A stretch of 64,000 nucleotides of DNA from Cymodocea nodosa (taxonomy: Eukaryota > Streptophyta > Magnoliopsida > Alismatales > Cymodoceaceae), in contig CM072336.1 of NCBI GenBank assembly GCA_036874045.1, positions 7,716,501 through 7,780,500 on the forward strand, given 5' to 3'. Under the pieces are notes generated by a model that was given only the letters and a program-made list of their open reading frames with translations, did not search any database and was not told the DNA's origin. Position 1 is the stretch's first letter; each line of letters starts with the position of its first letter. Positions 1-12,782 of this stretch are shown one piece after another. The position numbers were made by a program, and so were the translations under genes.

Positions 1-85
1 ATTAGGATTTGATCTGCACCATTCTTCAATAAGTTTAGGATGATCTGCACCATTCTTCAATAAGTTTAGGATTTGATCTGCACCG
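1..85. repeat. Short tandem repeat, about 31-33 bp unit, upstream of the first visible VPS33 exon
   Basis: The phrase GATCTGCACC recurs at 11, 42 and 75, each time in the same surrounding unit (…ATTCTTCAATAAGTTTAGGA). This gives two and a half copies at the window edge. It lies in what should be a VPS33 intron, and no coding frame runs through it. Confidence 0.85.
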
Positions 86-191
86 TATCTTAGAATCTAG
101 GGGGGAGCTTTCCAACTTTCAATATATAATTTCATCGTTGTTTTATATTTAATAAACATAAAATTTCTTGATTTGTGTTTCTGACGTTCAG

Positions 192-3100
192 GAGAGAACT
201 GCTGCATAGCTATGGTTTTGAGCACATGCCTACTTTGTATTATCTTGAGAAGGCTGGGTTGTTCAAAAAACAGGTAGTTTTCTATAGTTTGTCTAATTGG
301 CTATATTTCATGATACGCTGAAAAGTGTTATTACTCTGTTGGGATTGGATCTTATTTACTCCTTTGATTTCCATTCTCATATTTTATTGCCTCATTTTGT
401 GCTGTGATTTTCAATGATTTTTTATTAGGAATTCAAAAGCACTTGGCCAACAATTCTTCGCTCCTTGAAACTTATTGTGCAAGATGCTATCTCTACTAGG
501 TGATGTAAATCTCTTGTTATGCTCTTTAAGTGCTTGGCTTCCATGATGTTTCATGTACATATTGTTAGAGTTTATTTTTGCATTTGAGTTCCATATGGAT
601 TAGTAGGTTAATGGATATCCATTTGTCTTAGAGTTTCTTAATCCATTATATATTTGTACCTAGTCCCTCGTTAGTGACAGCACACCATTTTTTCCTCTTC
701 TTGCATTATATCAGACCACCATGCTGAACTCTGAAAAATGAGAGAGAGAGTTCTCCACTGCCCACTACCGCCACACAGTCCTCCACCCACTGCTGCCAGT
801 TCTACTGGCGCCTTCCAGCACTACCACCACTGTAGCCTGGCCCTACAGCCCTCTTTCCTGTTGACAGGGCTGTTGGCATCCACCATTTAGCCCTCTGCCC
901 CTCTCCATTCCATCCCTCCACAGCCACTGGCCTTTTGTGCCTTCCCAACCATCATTCAGTGGTTAAACAGTGGCATAGGCTACTATGCTTTTGATTACCC
1001 TATGACGTTGGCTGCCAGACACCATATTTTCACCCTTCTTGTGTGTGGGCCTCACTTTGTGCACATTTTGTGCTGCCAATAGTCGAGTCTTGTGTTCAAG
1101 AGGTTTTGAGTAGCATGTTTACTGTGGTTGTTTATTGAATTGATTCTGGATGTGCAATTTTTGGATCTAGTCAGCACCTTTTCTGGTTTTGTAATGGTAT
1201 CTGATGAATCCTTTGTCATGAAATCTCACTTGGAGCAATAAGAAATAGAATGTGATATCCAGATCTAGTGTAGAAGTAAAATATTGGCCTATAGCTTATA
1301 TGATGTGTAAAATAATGTAGCTTAGGTTCTTCATTGAGCTTGAGTACTAAGTGCAATTTCCAATTACCATGCATTGTGACAATAAATTGATAATCTTCAT
1401 AATTAACAATCTCACATTTTATGAGAAGTATATTAAGGTGGATTGTCACTATGTTGGAAATATGGTGATGAGTAGAATTATCTCTACCCTTTACACAGTC
1501 CTTTGAGCAGTTAACTGATGTCTTCATAAAAGGACTAGATGTTAAGACACTAGGGCTCTTTATAATAAATTGGGTATGGTTGCCATATATGCTTTAGCTT
1601 GAATTGCAGTGTTAGAGTTTATGTTTGTATTAGAATCTCTGTTATATGGGTTAGTGGGTTAATGGACATCTACTTATCTTAGGATTTCTTAATCTACTAT
1701 ATATTTGCACCCAATTTCTCACACATATCATCCATTCAAAAGTCTTAGGATGATCCCTTCTATGAGATTCTTGATTGATAATAGTCAGTCTTGCGCAAAT
1801 GTGTTTCATTATTTCAATATAGATAAATTTCTTTCTTTTTCTATATGAAATTTATTTCTTAATTTTTAGGAAAAGAGATCTCTATCTTCTCATATCATTC
1901 AAAGTTTAATATTTGCCAGCTGCATTGTTTCTGTGCTGATTGAGCTCAATTTCATGCAAGCCATAACCAATTTATGATGTTTGGTGTTCCTTTGCAGTCC
2001 TACTGACATATCTTACATTTATTCTGGATATGCACCTCTAAGCATTCGGCTTGTACAACATGCAATTAGATCTGGTTGGTAAGGTCATTTTAAACACCAA
2101 ATATGTTTCTATGCAAAGAATAAGCTGCACTGTGTATAATGTATGGAGCTTCCTTTTTTGAGTTGTGATTGAACTCATATGAAGCCAGAATACAACATGA
2201 TCCATTCCTTCATGAATTTGATTTTTAAGCATTTCTTTGACTACTCAAAATTTCATAATTCAATTAGCATATGGTAACAATGTTAAAATATTTTTCTTGT
2301 ACAAGAATTATAAACTATGAATCCCTCTTTTTCAATCCATATTCTAGATGCAGATATGAAAGTTGTTGCCCATTTGCATGGATCACCGTGGTTATTTTTT
2401 GTTTACATAGCACAAATGTGAACTATCATAGTGAGTTTACTAATGGTTATGGGTTGGGTGTGTTGAGGAGGTGAGGGATCCAAGTGGTGGGAGATAGAGG
2501 TGACTGGATAGCTGGGAAGCTATTGTGGTTAAGGGTAGAGGGGGGGGGGGGTGTGTGGGTGGTTAGGGTTCTGGGAGGAATAGAAGAAAAGAAAGGTTTT
2601 TACGTCTATGAGAATCATCTTATGGTCACCTACATCAACAAGAAACATTTTTTGATAATTTTCAATGAAATTGCATGATTGACATCTTATATAACATATA
2701 TCTCACATAGTTGATAAAGAAGATATCACATTTTTTCCCTAGGTTGGAAGTAAGTAGGCTGTATATGGTCTATTCTTAGCCTCATAATATGTGTTGATAA
2801 ATGGGTATATGGATATTCATGTAAGGAGGTAACTCATATATATAATAACCCCATGGTAACCAACTATTATCATTTTGCCTCCTAATTTCACACCTATCGC
2901 TACTAATTCACCCTCTCCAAGTTAGATTGGTGCTTGCTGTTGCAGTAGCTGCTGTCATACCATCTTTTAAAGTTTGAATGTTTTGTATCAATTTGGTCAA
3001 GATGGATTTTAACTGTATGGCAGTATTTGAATACATATCTTGTGGATGTCTTAAAGCATTCATAGCCTCATTATGAATGTACAAGCTGAAACTGTGAGAT

Positions 3101-6100
3101 GCCATGATTGCATTGCATACCTAAGAACAAGATCTAGTAAATCATTGTTTTTAGTAATTGGATCATAGTTTCTTACCATAAAAATTTTGCTTGTGCTACA
3201 GCACCATTAGGAATTCACCAAACCACATGTCATGTATAAACAAGTTCTGCATCATGGTCAATACCAAGGTACAAACAAGGGGGTGTGGCATATACATGGT
3301 GAGCTACAGCAATGGTTAAAGAACATAGCATAGCCAAGTTCCAAGTTAAAAGATAAATAAATATGGCATGTGATTGATAGAATTTCATAGACCCTTGTTA
3401 CCCTGAACTATCATGTGCACTAGTGAGCCTCTAAAATATGTTTCAGGCGATGACCAGCATCCCAGATGGTCCTGCACACGACCATCTTTTAGCAAAAGAG
3501 TTGCAATAATCTGAGTTATGATCCCAATAAGTGGGATTTGCTACACGAATTCTTTTCTTCTAAGTATTTCTATCTACTATCAAATTTTTCAAGTTGCAAT
3601 AGCTAAATAATGATGATCAATTTCTTTCAACCATAGACCTGTTTTAGATCTAACCATCCACAAAAAGTAAGAAAATCTGCATATTTGACTAATTCAGGGT
3701 AACAGATATGGTTGGTCTCTTGGAAGAACTGTAATAAAGTTGATTTGAGCTTGAGCTGAAAGAAAGATCCTGAATCTAAAAGATAAATTCATGAGGAAGG
3801 GGTATTTCTTTCAGGTCCTCTGCCAGTGTTGAGAAATTCAGTTATAATTGGTAAAGATATGTAAATTTGGTGTCCCCAACCAAAGAGAGTCCAAGTCCTA
3901 GTAACCCCACTAAATGATAATTCAACATGGATCCCACAACTTAGAATCAGGCCAAATTTAGTGTGGTTTTTTGATAATGGTACCAAGCAAAAGGCATTAA
4001 TGATGAATAATATAATATGTTGTAGAAATCAATAATAATTGTCCAAATAATAAAATTTTATAATTTTTGGATTCAATTAATTCTTATTTACAAGCATTCA
4101 TCAAATTTTGATTGGATGGTAGTTTCTAAAATTCAAACAAATTGGATCTGCAATTTAATTCATTTCATTTCCATCCCTTTAATTATGTTTCACTCCATTC
4201 CATTTATATTCTACCTTTTTGTTCCGATAGTCTGTAGTCTCCATGCTATATCAGTGATTATAAATTGTTTTTAAGAAAATATCAGTGTAATGTAAGCTTG
4301 TGATTATGCAAGCGGTAGCTTGTTTTCTCCAATAATTGTGATTTAGATTGACTTGTCTTTCGCTGAAATTACTTTGTATTCATATCTGGTAATGTATGTT
4401 ATTTCAGGCGTCCAATTGAAGAAGTGTTGAAGTTCTTACCTGGACCACATTTGGAAATGAAGAGGGTGAGCTTGCATTTGGTTCTTATATTCACTAATAT
4501 GATTTACAAAAAGTTCTGAATATATCTATTTCATGTTCCGTGCTTTCAGGGTAATTACTCCATTTCTTCATCCAATACAGTGCGGAATATTCCTACTAAC
4601 CTTGAAAGGTAACAACCTGCATTGTCAAATTCGTGATCTATATTTATTTAGATTTTGAATAGTGTAGTTCTCAATTTTTTTTCTTTTTCTTTAATCAAAT
4701 TGTGGGTTCATTTGATCCCAACTCTGTGATGTCTGCAATGCATAAGTTTTTAAGGTTCCCAAGTGATGCCTAGGTGCCTATACAAATATAAATATTTATT
4801 TTTTAAGTATATATTTTTGTGGATTAGGGAAAAAATGACGATTATTATTCACTGTTAATTGAGGGTTTAGTAGATATATATATTGATATATGGTAATGGA
4901 TCCCTCAAATGGATACCCGTTTAACCACATATAACAACAATACAACTACACTTCTCACATATTTTATATATTTATACACGTGTATTAATAATTATGTATA
5001 GTTTTAGCTTTATTGTTTCCCAAATAACATACAAAAACATAAATAAGCCTAAGATAACATTAAAATATGAGGTGTAATAATACTATGTTTATTTCATTAA
5101 TTTGTATATTATATATTTCAATAATTATTAATATTTTAGTAGTGCTCCATCAAAAAATTTATATTTAAATTCTTTTGCTATAAAACATAACTAGATGGAT
5201 GAGTGGTAATACTATAAGGGATAAGTAAAAAATAATTTTATTAAGAATAGAGCATTTATATCAATTGATGAAAAGAGAAAATCGACTTAGGTGATTTAAT
5301 TATACTTTTAGGAAATCAAAATATACACCACTTAGACAAAGAGAATTAATTAATGTGGAAAAAATTAAAAGTATAGAAATGTCTAAGACTACTTGGTTAA
5401 TAATTATGAGAAAAGATTTAAATTTATGTAATGTAAACTGATTTTTACAGTCTTTATTACAAGGCAGTCTCTGCTATGATTTTTAAGACATGAACTGCCC
5501 AAAAGTTTTACTATTTCTGTAGCCATTGGTTTTCATCTGGTGGACGATGTAGATAACATAACAAAACAGTATTAGATATTCCTTAAAGGCTTAAACACAT
5601 TGGATATGGGAGAAATTATTGTATGACTACTTGGGATTAATCTAATCTTTCTGGTTAGGCATTGTTTACTCTGGTATGGTTCTTAATAATATGGGTTTCA
5701 TCCCTTTATATCCAAAATACATGTGAGATGATATGGATCTACAAATTCTATATCCAAGAGAAGCATTATTAAAATGTTGTGGAACATCATAGGTGGATAT
5801 TTGAAGCATATCATAGGGTAGCACACTTAGTTGGGTGGATGAAAGAGAAGAAAAACGTTAAGAAACAGATCAGTTAGGACTAAAAGGCCAACTTAGACAC
5901 TCAGATAGCCTATATAAGCACTATGGATGGCTATGTCATAGTACTGGTTCAATCTTTTGCAGCTGTATATATAAGAAGTTAAATAAAAAATTGCATTCTG
6001 CATGTAGGCCTATTTACTGGAATGTTCAGTTCTTGATGAAGTTGTAAATGTTTTGTGCTAGCATATTGGAAGGTGTCGTGTGACAATCATCTATGTTTGA

Positions 6101-7062
6101 AAATGTTTTTCATTAATAGGAGTTGGAAATATGTTTGAAAATATATTTTTGCTAGTAATAAATGTTTCAAAATATATTTTTTTACAACTTTTTAATCATC
6201 TATGGAAACATCATTCCTAATCATGCATTAGTATGATTGTTGGGAATAATAGCAGGCCAGCATATGGACGTCGTTCAGTTGTACTTGTTGTCTTTATTGG
6301 AGGGGTGACATTTGGGGAAATTGCTTCCCTCCGCTTTCTCAGTTCTCAGGTGAACCTTATCTTCTATGTATTATGCTTAGACCTAAGAAGTTTTTACAGT
6401 ATTACAGAGAGTGAAGATACATAACAGTAAGGATCATCAACAATAATTATGGATATGTGGTTGTCATTTATATGAAAAGATAAATGGAAAAGAAGAAACA
6501 TATGTAAAAGAACGAATACCATAAAGTAGAGGTCTGATTTTTTAACGTTGTTAATTAGAGGGTGAACCTTGCTCCTTTATGATCTAGATGTTAGATTTGA
6601 ATCCTAGCAAACAGTTCTTCACTTGTAGAGGTGACATTGCACACTTAAATCATCTCTAATTCTTATATCTATGGGAGCTTTTTTTGCTATGTTTGTCTAT
6701 TATTTAAGAGATTGAAACTTGTCAATTTCACTATGGATGTCGAACCTCATTGAGGTAATACTGTTAAATTATTAGTGGATGTTGGATCAATGCTCTTTAG
6801 AAGTGAGTAGGATATCACTAGCCAATGATAGAAACTACCTTATGCATTGAGGATATCTGAGTACATGATCACGTAGATTATAGTTTCAAGTTGAAGTTAA
6901 AATGAGCTAAGATAGACTTATAGTTATTGTAAGACCTAAAAAAGGGTTTTTATCATCTCATTGCAGGAAGGAATGGGCTATGACTTCATGGTCGCAACCA
7001 CAAAGGTTGTGAATGGCGACACATTGCTTGAAACACTCTTGAGCACCACCGCAAAAAATTGA
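192..7062 (+). CDS. VPS33: VPS33, 3' part of the gene (last seven exons; 5' part lies outside the window)
   Basis: VPS33 is the Sec1/Munc18 subunit of the HOPS and CORVET tethers, where it chaperones SNARE pairing on late endosomes and the vacuole. Seven exons with GT-AG borders join in one frame: 192-273, 429-499, 1998-2078, 4408-4465, 4550-4608, 6232-6349 and 6967-7062 (TGA). They total 565 nt, which is one base of a split codon plus 187 residues and a stop. The peptide reads [23 protein letters not shown], then [59 protein letters not shown] and [20 protein letters not shown]. This is the conserved C-terminal third of plant VPS33, whose usual length is near 600 residues. No stop or frameshift interrupts it, so the gene looks functional. 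Intron sizes run from about 84 nt to 2.3 kb. The family assignment comes from memory of the VPS33 sequence, not from a search. Confidence 0.93.
563..1723 (+). mobile_element. Internally deleted Ty1/copia retrotransposon in a VPS33 intron
   Basis: Two direct repeats begin TGTTAGAGTTTAT at 563 and 1610 and share about 110 bp (…GGTTAATGGA…, …TTTCTTAATC…ATATATTTG…). The 5' LTR probably ends at 705 (TGCA), followed by a weak primer-binding site (TATATCAGACC). Just upstream of the 3' LTR, 1390-1600 encodes the end of copia RNase [20 protein letters not shown], then after a frameshift [14 protein letters not shown] and [11 protein letters not shown] 5-bp target-site duplication CATAT flanks it at 558-562 and 1724-1728. 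Most of gag-pol is missing. The C-rich stretch at 720-1020 lies in its interior and is unassigned. Confidence 0.75.
2079..4407. other. Long VPS33 intron with unassigned repeat-like DNA
   Basis: This is the 2.3 kb intron between the exons ending SGW and starting RPIEE. It holds a G-run near 2540-2550. At 2820-3110 the minus strand looks LTR-like (TATA-rich, short open frame), but no ends could be fixed. At 3420-3570 a segment containing GGGATTTGCTACACGAATTC resembles dispersed plant retroelement tails. No gene was recognised. Confidence 0.4.
4609..6231. other. VPS33 intron, AT-rich, nothing recognised
   Basis: This 1.6 kb intron is AT-rich throughout. I saw no coding frame, terminal repeat or RNA motif that I could name. 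Confidence 0.5.
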
Positions 7063-10000
7063 TCACATTCTGGCATTTGCATGTTGCTAAGGTTTCAGGC
7101 TTGGAAGTCGTGACCAGGGATTTTATTGCCTTTCACCAATCATATTACCAAATACGGGTTTCTTGTATTACTTTCCAGCTAGATGCTTAGTGTCTGATGC
7201 GACTGCCATTTACTTAAAACTACCCTGTACACATGTTACTCTGTTTTAATAGAGAATATGCACTAGGCTTTTTGCAAGTTGAGGTAGTTTGTGGTTGCTT
7301 TTTGAAATAGAGAAAAGCACGCTATTATTATTCCTCCATAGGGGTCGCCGTCTTCCGTCCAATCAAATTTTTTTTTTTTGGATAACGATAATATCTCCTG
7401 TCAATTCTACAGTCCATTATTTGTAAACTTTTTCCTGTAGACTGTTGTTTCCTTGCATATATAAATACCTCTGTTTTTATTTGTCCTTTTCTCTAGACAA
7501 ATCTATTATTTTACAGAATTTAGATTATTATTGTTCTTTCCACTGTAGTAATCATATTATAATATTAAAAGTACTTCCGACTCACTTTTATATTTTGTCG
7601 CAATAGATTGCTTTCAATGATTTTGCATCACGATTTTTAGATTGCAAGACACAATATTATAGGTTTAGAACATTGCGACTATAATTTAAATCAAATTGTA
7701 TTAATGATGGATTGTGTTTAGAATTGATGAGATTATCAATGGTAATTACATGAGAGGTGCAATAATCTATGTAATATATTTTTTTCTGTATATGGAATTA
7801 TGTTGTCAGAATATGGATTAAAATAGGCCGTAGAAACTTGAGACTCCAATCTCAATGGCCCAAACCATACACGAAAATGAAATTATGGAGTCAATAAATT
7901 GGCAGGAATTGAATAGAGAATATCATCAAATAAAGTTCATAGTTGTACTTATGTTGAGATGCAGAGATGATGAGGGATGTTCCTTACAAGACACACTGAA
8001 GGTGTTACACTAAGTAAATGGTAAATGATGACTTTAGGTGGGATGGGCTGTGGGTGTGTAATCTGCATAAAGTTCTCTCTTTATTGGAATCTAATACAAT
8101 GGATGGCAATTATATGTTGAGTTCTTCGAATGGTTATCTAAACCGACAGAACCATATAGCTGAAGTGGACGATTTGTGAGTGAGTTTAAGGTAGCAGGGA
8201 TTTGAGGATTCAAATGAGATACATAAATTATGCTTTTGCGCCACCTCATTTATGATTCAAGGACAAAACAAATTCAGTTCCTTGCCCAACGTAGAATATG
8301 ATAAGACTAAACATTCAGGAGATGGGTAGGCTACTCTATCCAACAACCCATTTTAAACGATCCTTTCGCCCATGGTGATGTTTGGATAAACTACCCCTGA
8401 GGATTCTAAATGGAATCTTATTTTTGACCTAAATTTGAGAAAAAACTATGGCTTTTTAGATTCTTGTTGAAATTTATTAACTCTCAAATTTGATTCCTTT
8501 TCGTTGAACCTTTGAATTCAAAAGCCAGTAATTGAGGAATAATGTATAAAAGTAATTTTCATCTTCTTTTTAATAAAAAATATCATAGTAACATTCATAA
8601 TATTTGAAATGCTGTGAAAAATCTCATTAAATATTATGGAATAATTTGTACTTGTATGACCTTTTCTCTTTAGCTTCTCACACAAGTTAGAATTTTAGGA
8701 ATCCTTATGATCCACAAGGTCACCGAACTACACGAACAATTGTAACACAACAAAAGAATGAATTCATATTTATTTTGAAAGAACGATTGGAATGGTTGAA
8801 TTTTCTAATGGGATTGATTGGCTTGGTAAAACTATCTTTTTACTTTGAAGATTGATAATCTAGAGAATAAATCAGCGTTAGTTTGATAATTAACTACCCA
8901 AAAGTCATTGAGACTTGACCCTCCTTTAGCACATCGTTAATAAAATCATTTTGAGAACCATCCAAATTTCTCTCGCTGTCATTAGTGTAACTCTTTCATG
9001 TATTTATAAGAGAGCATTTCTAGGAAGTTGGTTAGAGGTGCCTCTTTGAAAAACAATTCCTTTCAATTATTGTATTTGACTTGCTTGTAATATTTGTACA
9101 ATATTAATTAAATTGTTTTTTATTTGGTCATATTACATTTTAATTACTACTAGATAATGCATAAGAGATGTGGATATCCATTTTTTATAACAGAGTGGCT
9201 TTTTCCATCTAGGTATAACCTTAACATGAATTATTGTAGATTTCTTAGAATATATGATGATCTTATTTGTCGTGCACAACATTTGATTGAATATTACATT
9301 TTTTTTACTCCTTTCTTTGTGGTGTATTATATAATGATTACACCAATCACAAAAAAATCATTAAGTCAAATTACTAATAAGCAATTAGGAGAAAATAATT
9401 TCAGCTTACATCTCTTCTACTTAAGAAAGAACTCTACATCTCTAAATTTGGACAAATGGATTGGAAGGCTAGTGTTCTTCAATTAAAAATTCACAAAATG
9501 CATGAATGAATATGAAACATGGTGTTCTTTTATTAAAAATTTCCTTTAGTGCTTTTGTCAATCAATAAATTAACTATTTGAAACTAACACATTTCCTTAG
9601 TTTAAAATAAGGAAACATTTGGTAAACATTATTTTGATCCAATGCATGTGAATAACTCGGCATTTTCTAAAAAGTAGAACTAAAATTAACATTATTACAC
9701 AAACCAGCTAATAAAATACTCTACTGTCAGTCAAAATTGGAGGAGAACAAAATACGTTTTTCCTCAGTTAGTTCTATACAATATATTTAAATAATTATCA
9801 TCAAGTGACTCTTAGGCTTTTACTTTTAACAACGTTAATTTCCAGTAGATCATTCTATACTTGCATATGTATATACATAGACACATGCATTGCCTATGAA
9901 ACGTACATAAATTTGCTCACATTCCAAGTGACGGCCATAAGCCGCGGGAACATTCTGTCCTCTTAACTGATAGTTGATTGATTAAAAGATATAGGAACAT

Positions 10001-10505
10001 ATGAATTCGATTCTGTCTTTTCTTAGTTTTAGTATGCTTCACTTTTTATAATCACAGGGTTTTTATCAAAATTTAAATCTAGAACCTCACCTCTTTCTTC
10101 GTAAGAAAGTAGAATACCAACTATAACTATAACAACATAACACAGTTGACCACCCACTCTATTGAGTAAGATGAGATTCTAAATTTGCAAAAACATTACC
10201 ATTATCAGAAAAACCATGCTGTATCATTATTTGTGTTATGGCTTGCTTGTCAAAAACTGGGTGATGTAAATTTCAAAAATCTCTGCCAAGACTTCCATTT
10301 AACAACCAAGGAGTACAACCATCGCTTGCAGACTTAACCTATATTGCCAACTTACCACATACGTCAGATGGATAAGTTAAGCTTGAACCTTATCTATCAT
10401 ATGTGCAACAATAATAAACTACAAGCCCACAACACGTACCAGCAAAAAGGATGGAGGGCTAATTTCCTTTGCGGCATTGGCACAAGCATTTGGTGCGCGT
10501 CGCGA
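7063..10505. other. Intergenic DNA between VPS33 and the uL18-like gene
   Basis: The first few hundred bases should hold the VPS33 3' UTR, but I could not fix a polyadenylation site. The rest is AT-rich. An open frame at 9157-9486 has the residue bias of random AT-rich DNA and is not called a gene. Confidence 0.5.
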
Positions 10506-10961
10506 TTATCGTCTGTAGCTTCTCTCTGTGTCCGTGGGTGAGCCAGGTGGGAGAGGCGGAGGCGAGGAAGGAGGACGAAGGTAGCGATCGGACACCTCTG
10601 GGTCCCGAAAGATGAGGTTCACGCCGTGGGTGCGGAGGGCGTTGATGATGGCCCAGACCTTGGTGCGGTTCTTGAACCCTTTCTTCTCCACCTCCTTGGC
10701 GACGTCGGCGTAGATGGGCTCGCGGGCGAGGCCGTCGACCTTAAGCCTCATGGCCAGGACCTCACCCACAGCGGCGGCGGCCTTGGCGTTGCAGGTCCGT
10801 CCTCTCTCGACGCCTTCCTTTAGTGCCTTCTCGACGGAGCTGGCGGTGACGGCAACCTTGCCGTGCTTACGGTCGACGACGTTGGCGGTGACGTACTTGA
10901 GGGATATGAATAGACGGAGCACGTACCTCTTCGCCTCCTGCGCCGGGAATGGAACAATCAT
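10506..10961 (-). CDS. uL18 (ribosomal L18p/L5e) family protein, intronless
   Basis: The frame encodes 151 residues. Residues 10-120 match the small plant proteins of the L18p/L5e family: RYVLRLFISLKYVTANVVD, then TASSVEKALKEG, CNAKAAAAVGEVLAMRLKV, GFKNRTKVWAIINALRTHG and VNLIF. This is the uL18 beta/alpha fold known from bacterial L18 and eukaryotic L5. In plants such proteins are thought to act in an organellar or cytosolic ribosome, or as 5S rRNA-associated factors; which one applies here cannot be told. No clear targeting peptide is visible. The C-terminus carries a proline/serine tail (residues 130-151, PPSSPPPLPPGSPTD) that may be lineage-specific. The start is the first ATG of the frame. 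The gene is much more GC-rich than its surroundings, a codon bias typical of many monocot genes. Antisense open frames across it are shadows. Confidence 0.78.
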   Translation of the reverse strand: MIVPFPAQEAKRYVLRLFISLKYVTANVVDRKHGKVAVTASSVEKALKEGVERGRTCNAKAAAAVGEVLAMRLKVDGLAREPIYADVAKEVEKKGFKNRTKVWAIINALRTHGVNLIFRDPEVSDRYLRPPSSPPPLPPGSPTDTERSYRR

Positions 10962-10992
10962 CCTGCCCCCGCTTCTTCCCTTGATGCGGTGA

Positions 10993-12400
10993 AGTCAAGA
11001 AGATCCGATGATGTTCGACCTTCCTGGTATGGTTAGACCTCGTCACTCGTCAGTTGCAAATATTAATCTCTTTTTTTTGATAAAAAGAATATATATCATT
11101 AAAATAAAATCTTCATAAAGAAGAGAACGTTGAATTTGCTTTAAAAAAAATCCAGAAGAGAGGGCAAAAAACCTCACATGGTTCAGAGGCAAAAAGCATC
11201 CTCATGACAACACCAACAACTTAATTATCGAAGGGATGGTCAACACAACTACTTAATTATCCCTCTCGACCATATATATATATATATATATCAACCCAAT
11301 TCCTAAATCCAGATTGATCAGGGTCGGAGTTTGATGAATCTACGCCCAAATTATTGGGTTTGGAAAAGTTGAAGACCATACCTAATCCAACTTCACTTTA
11401 GTCCCAAACCAACCCAACCCACACATTCAAGTTGGATTGGACTGGTTTTTTATTTTCGGCATGCATGCACTTGGTAGATTGACCATAATGTTATCATTTA
11501 TTACAACCCTGTACAGTAATGTCTAAAGTAAATGATATTTTAATATAAATATAATGTATGGTTATAATATATCAACATAGATGCTAATACCTAGAATCTT
11601 GTTAAGGTTACCATATCAAATTCGATACCTAGTGATAGACAATTTTATCATATTAGATAGATAAAATTGTCATTATAAACTTTTTATGACAATTTTTCAT
11701 CTATCCCAATAAATGTTATTACAATACCTAGAATGTAATTATTGTGATAGTTTTGATTGTCATTACATCTATATTTTTTGAAAGATTGTTATTGTGACAG
11801 TTTATATTATTTCAAAAGATGTAGGTGTAGTGACAATTTTGACTATCATAATATATTAAGAAATATTTATAAATGTGTTGACGATAATATTTTTATGGTT
11901 CGAACAAAGAGGATAACCATTGTAGAAATAATCATACTAAAAATTAAAATTATGAAAGATATATATATGTGTTATGATCGTTTAAAAATATAAGTCACCT
12001 TCGCAAATGTTTTATAAAACATATGTATAAAATTTAAAAATATATATATAATCAGCGAATGTGCTTTTTCATGAGCCGATGCATCTTGTTATCATCATGG
12101 AAGGATGCATTGGTAGAAAGGTGACGTCGATTTGCATCTATAAGTAGAAGGCTCGATTTCAACGTTTTCCTCCTCTCTGCTCGATTACATTGATAACACC
12201 CTATTCAAACTCATGAAGACTGGTCCAAACTTTACAAAATACTTTCGATTAATAGAATCTCCATTCTTCAAAGAAGGTAAAGAATCAAGAAAAGACGGAG
12301 ATCTTGTTAGAAAAGGAGACATGAAGATAACATTTTTCTCTTCTTCTCTCTTTTCCTTTGGTTCTTCTTTACTTTTGTTCGTTTCCTTTCAGTTTGTGCA
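10993..12400. other. Intergenic DNA with a possible DNA-transposon remnant
   Basis: There is an (AT)n run near 11273-11290. The stretch 11320-11460 contains repeated CCAACCC-type words. At 11640-11860 the motif GTGACAATTTTGACTATCA and its relatives recur in both orientations, as in the sub-terminal repeats of CACTA-type elements. No coding region was found. Confidence 0.35.
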
Positions 12401-12404
12401 AGTG

Positions 12405-12725
12405 AAAGAGGGAAGATGGACATCGATGAAATTACTATCTCCCGATCTTTTATCTTCCTTCTATATATATATTTATATTTTGTAAAATAGAGGAGAGATG
12501 AGTACTGATGGACTTACTATCTTTCAATATTTTATCTTTTTTTATAATCATTTTTCTATAAAATATAGGAAAAATGGACACCAATGGAATTACTATCTCT
12601 GATGTTTTACTTTTCCTCTATATAATATAGGAAAAATGGCCACTGATGAAGTTGTTATTTCCTAAAACTTCTAAGAGAAATGTTACGAGGAAGGTAGGCA
12701 TCGATGGAGTCGTCATCTTCTCCTT
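12405..12725 (+). repeat. Five imperfect tandem units, 58-86 bp period
   Basis: A unit built on ATGGACACCAATGGAATTAC plus a T-rich tail (TATCTCTGATGTTTTAC) recurs near 12413, 12499, 12573, 12635 and 12693, getting shorter along the array. The array directly precedes the TRIM-like element at 12783. Confidence 0.7.
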
Positions 12726-12782
12726 TTTTTTTTTAAATCTTGGAAAGAATTACAAAAAAAAAAAATAATATAAGGAAGGTGG

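Noticed and set aside
9157-9486. 109-codon open frame (+)
   Set aside because: Composition typical of AT-rich random sequence (Phe, Tyr, Ile, Asn), no motif, no splice context.
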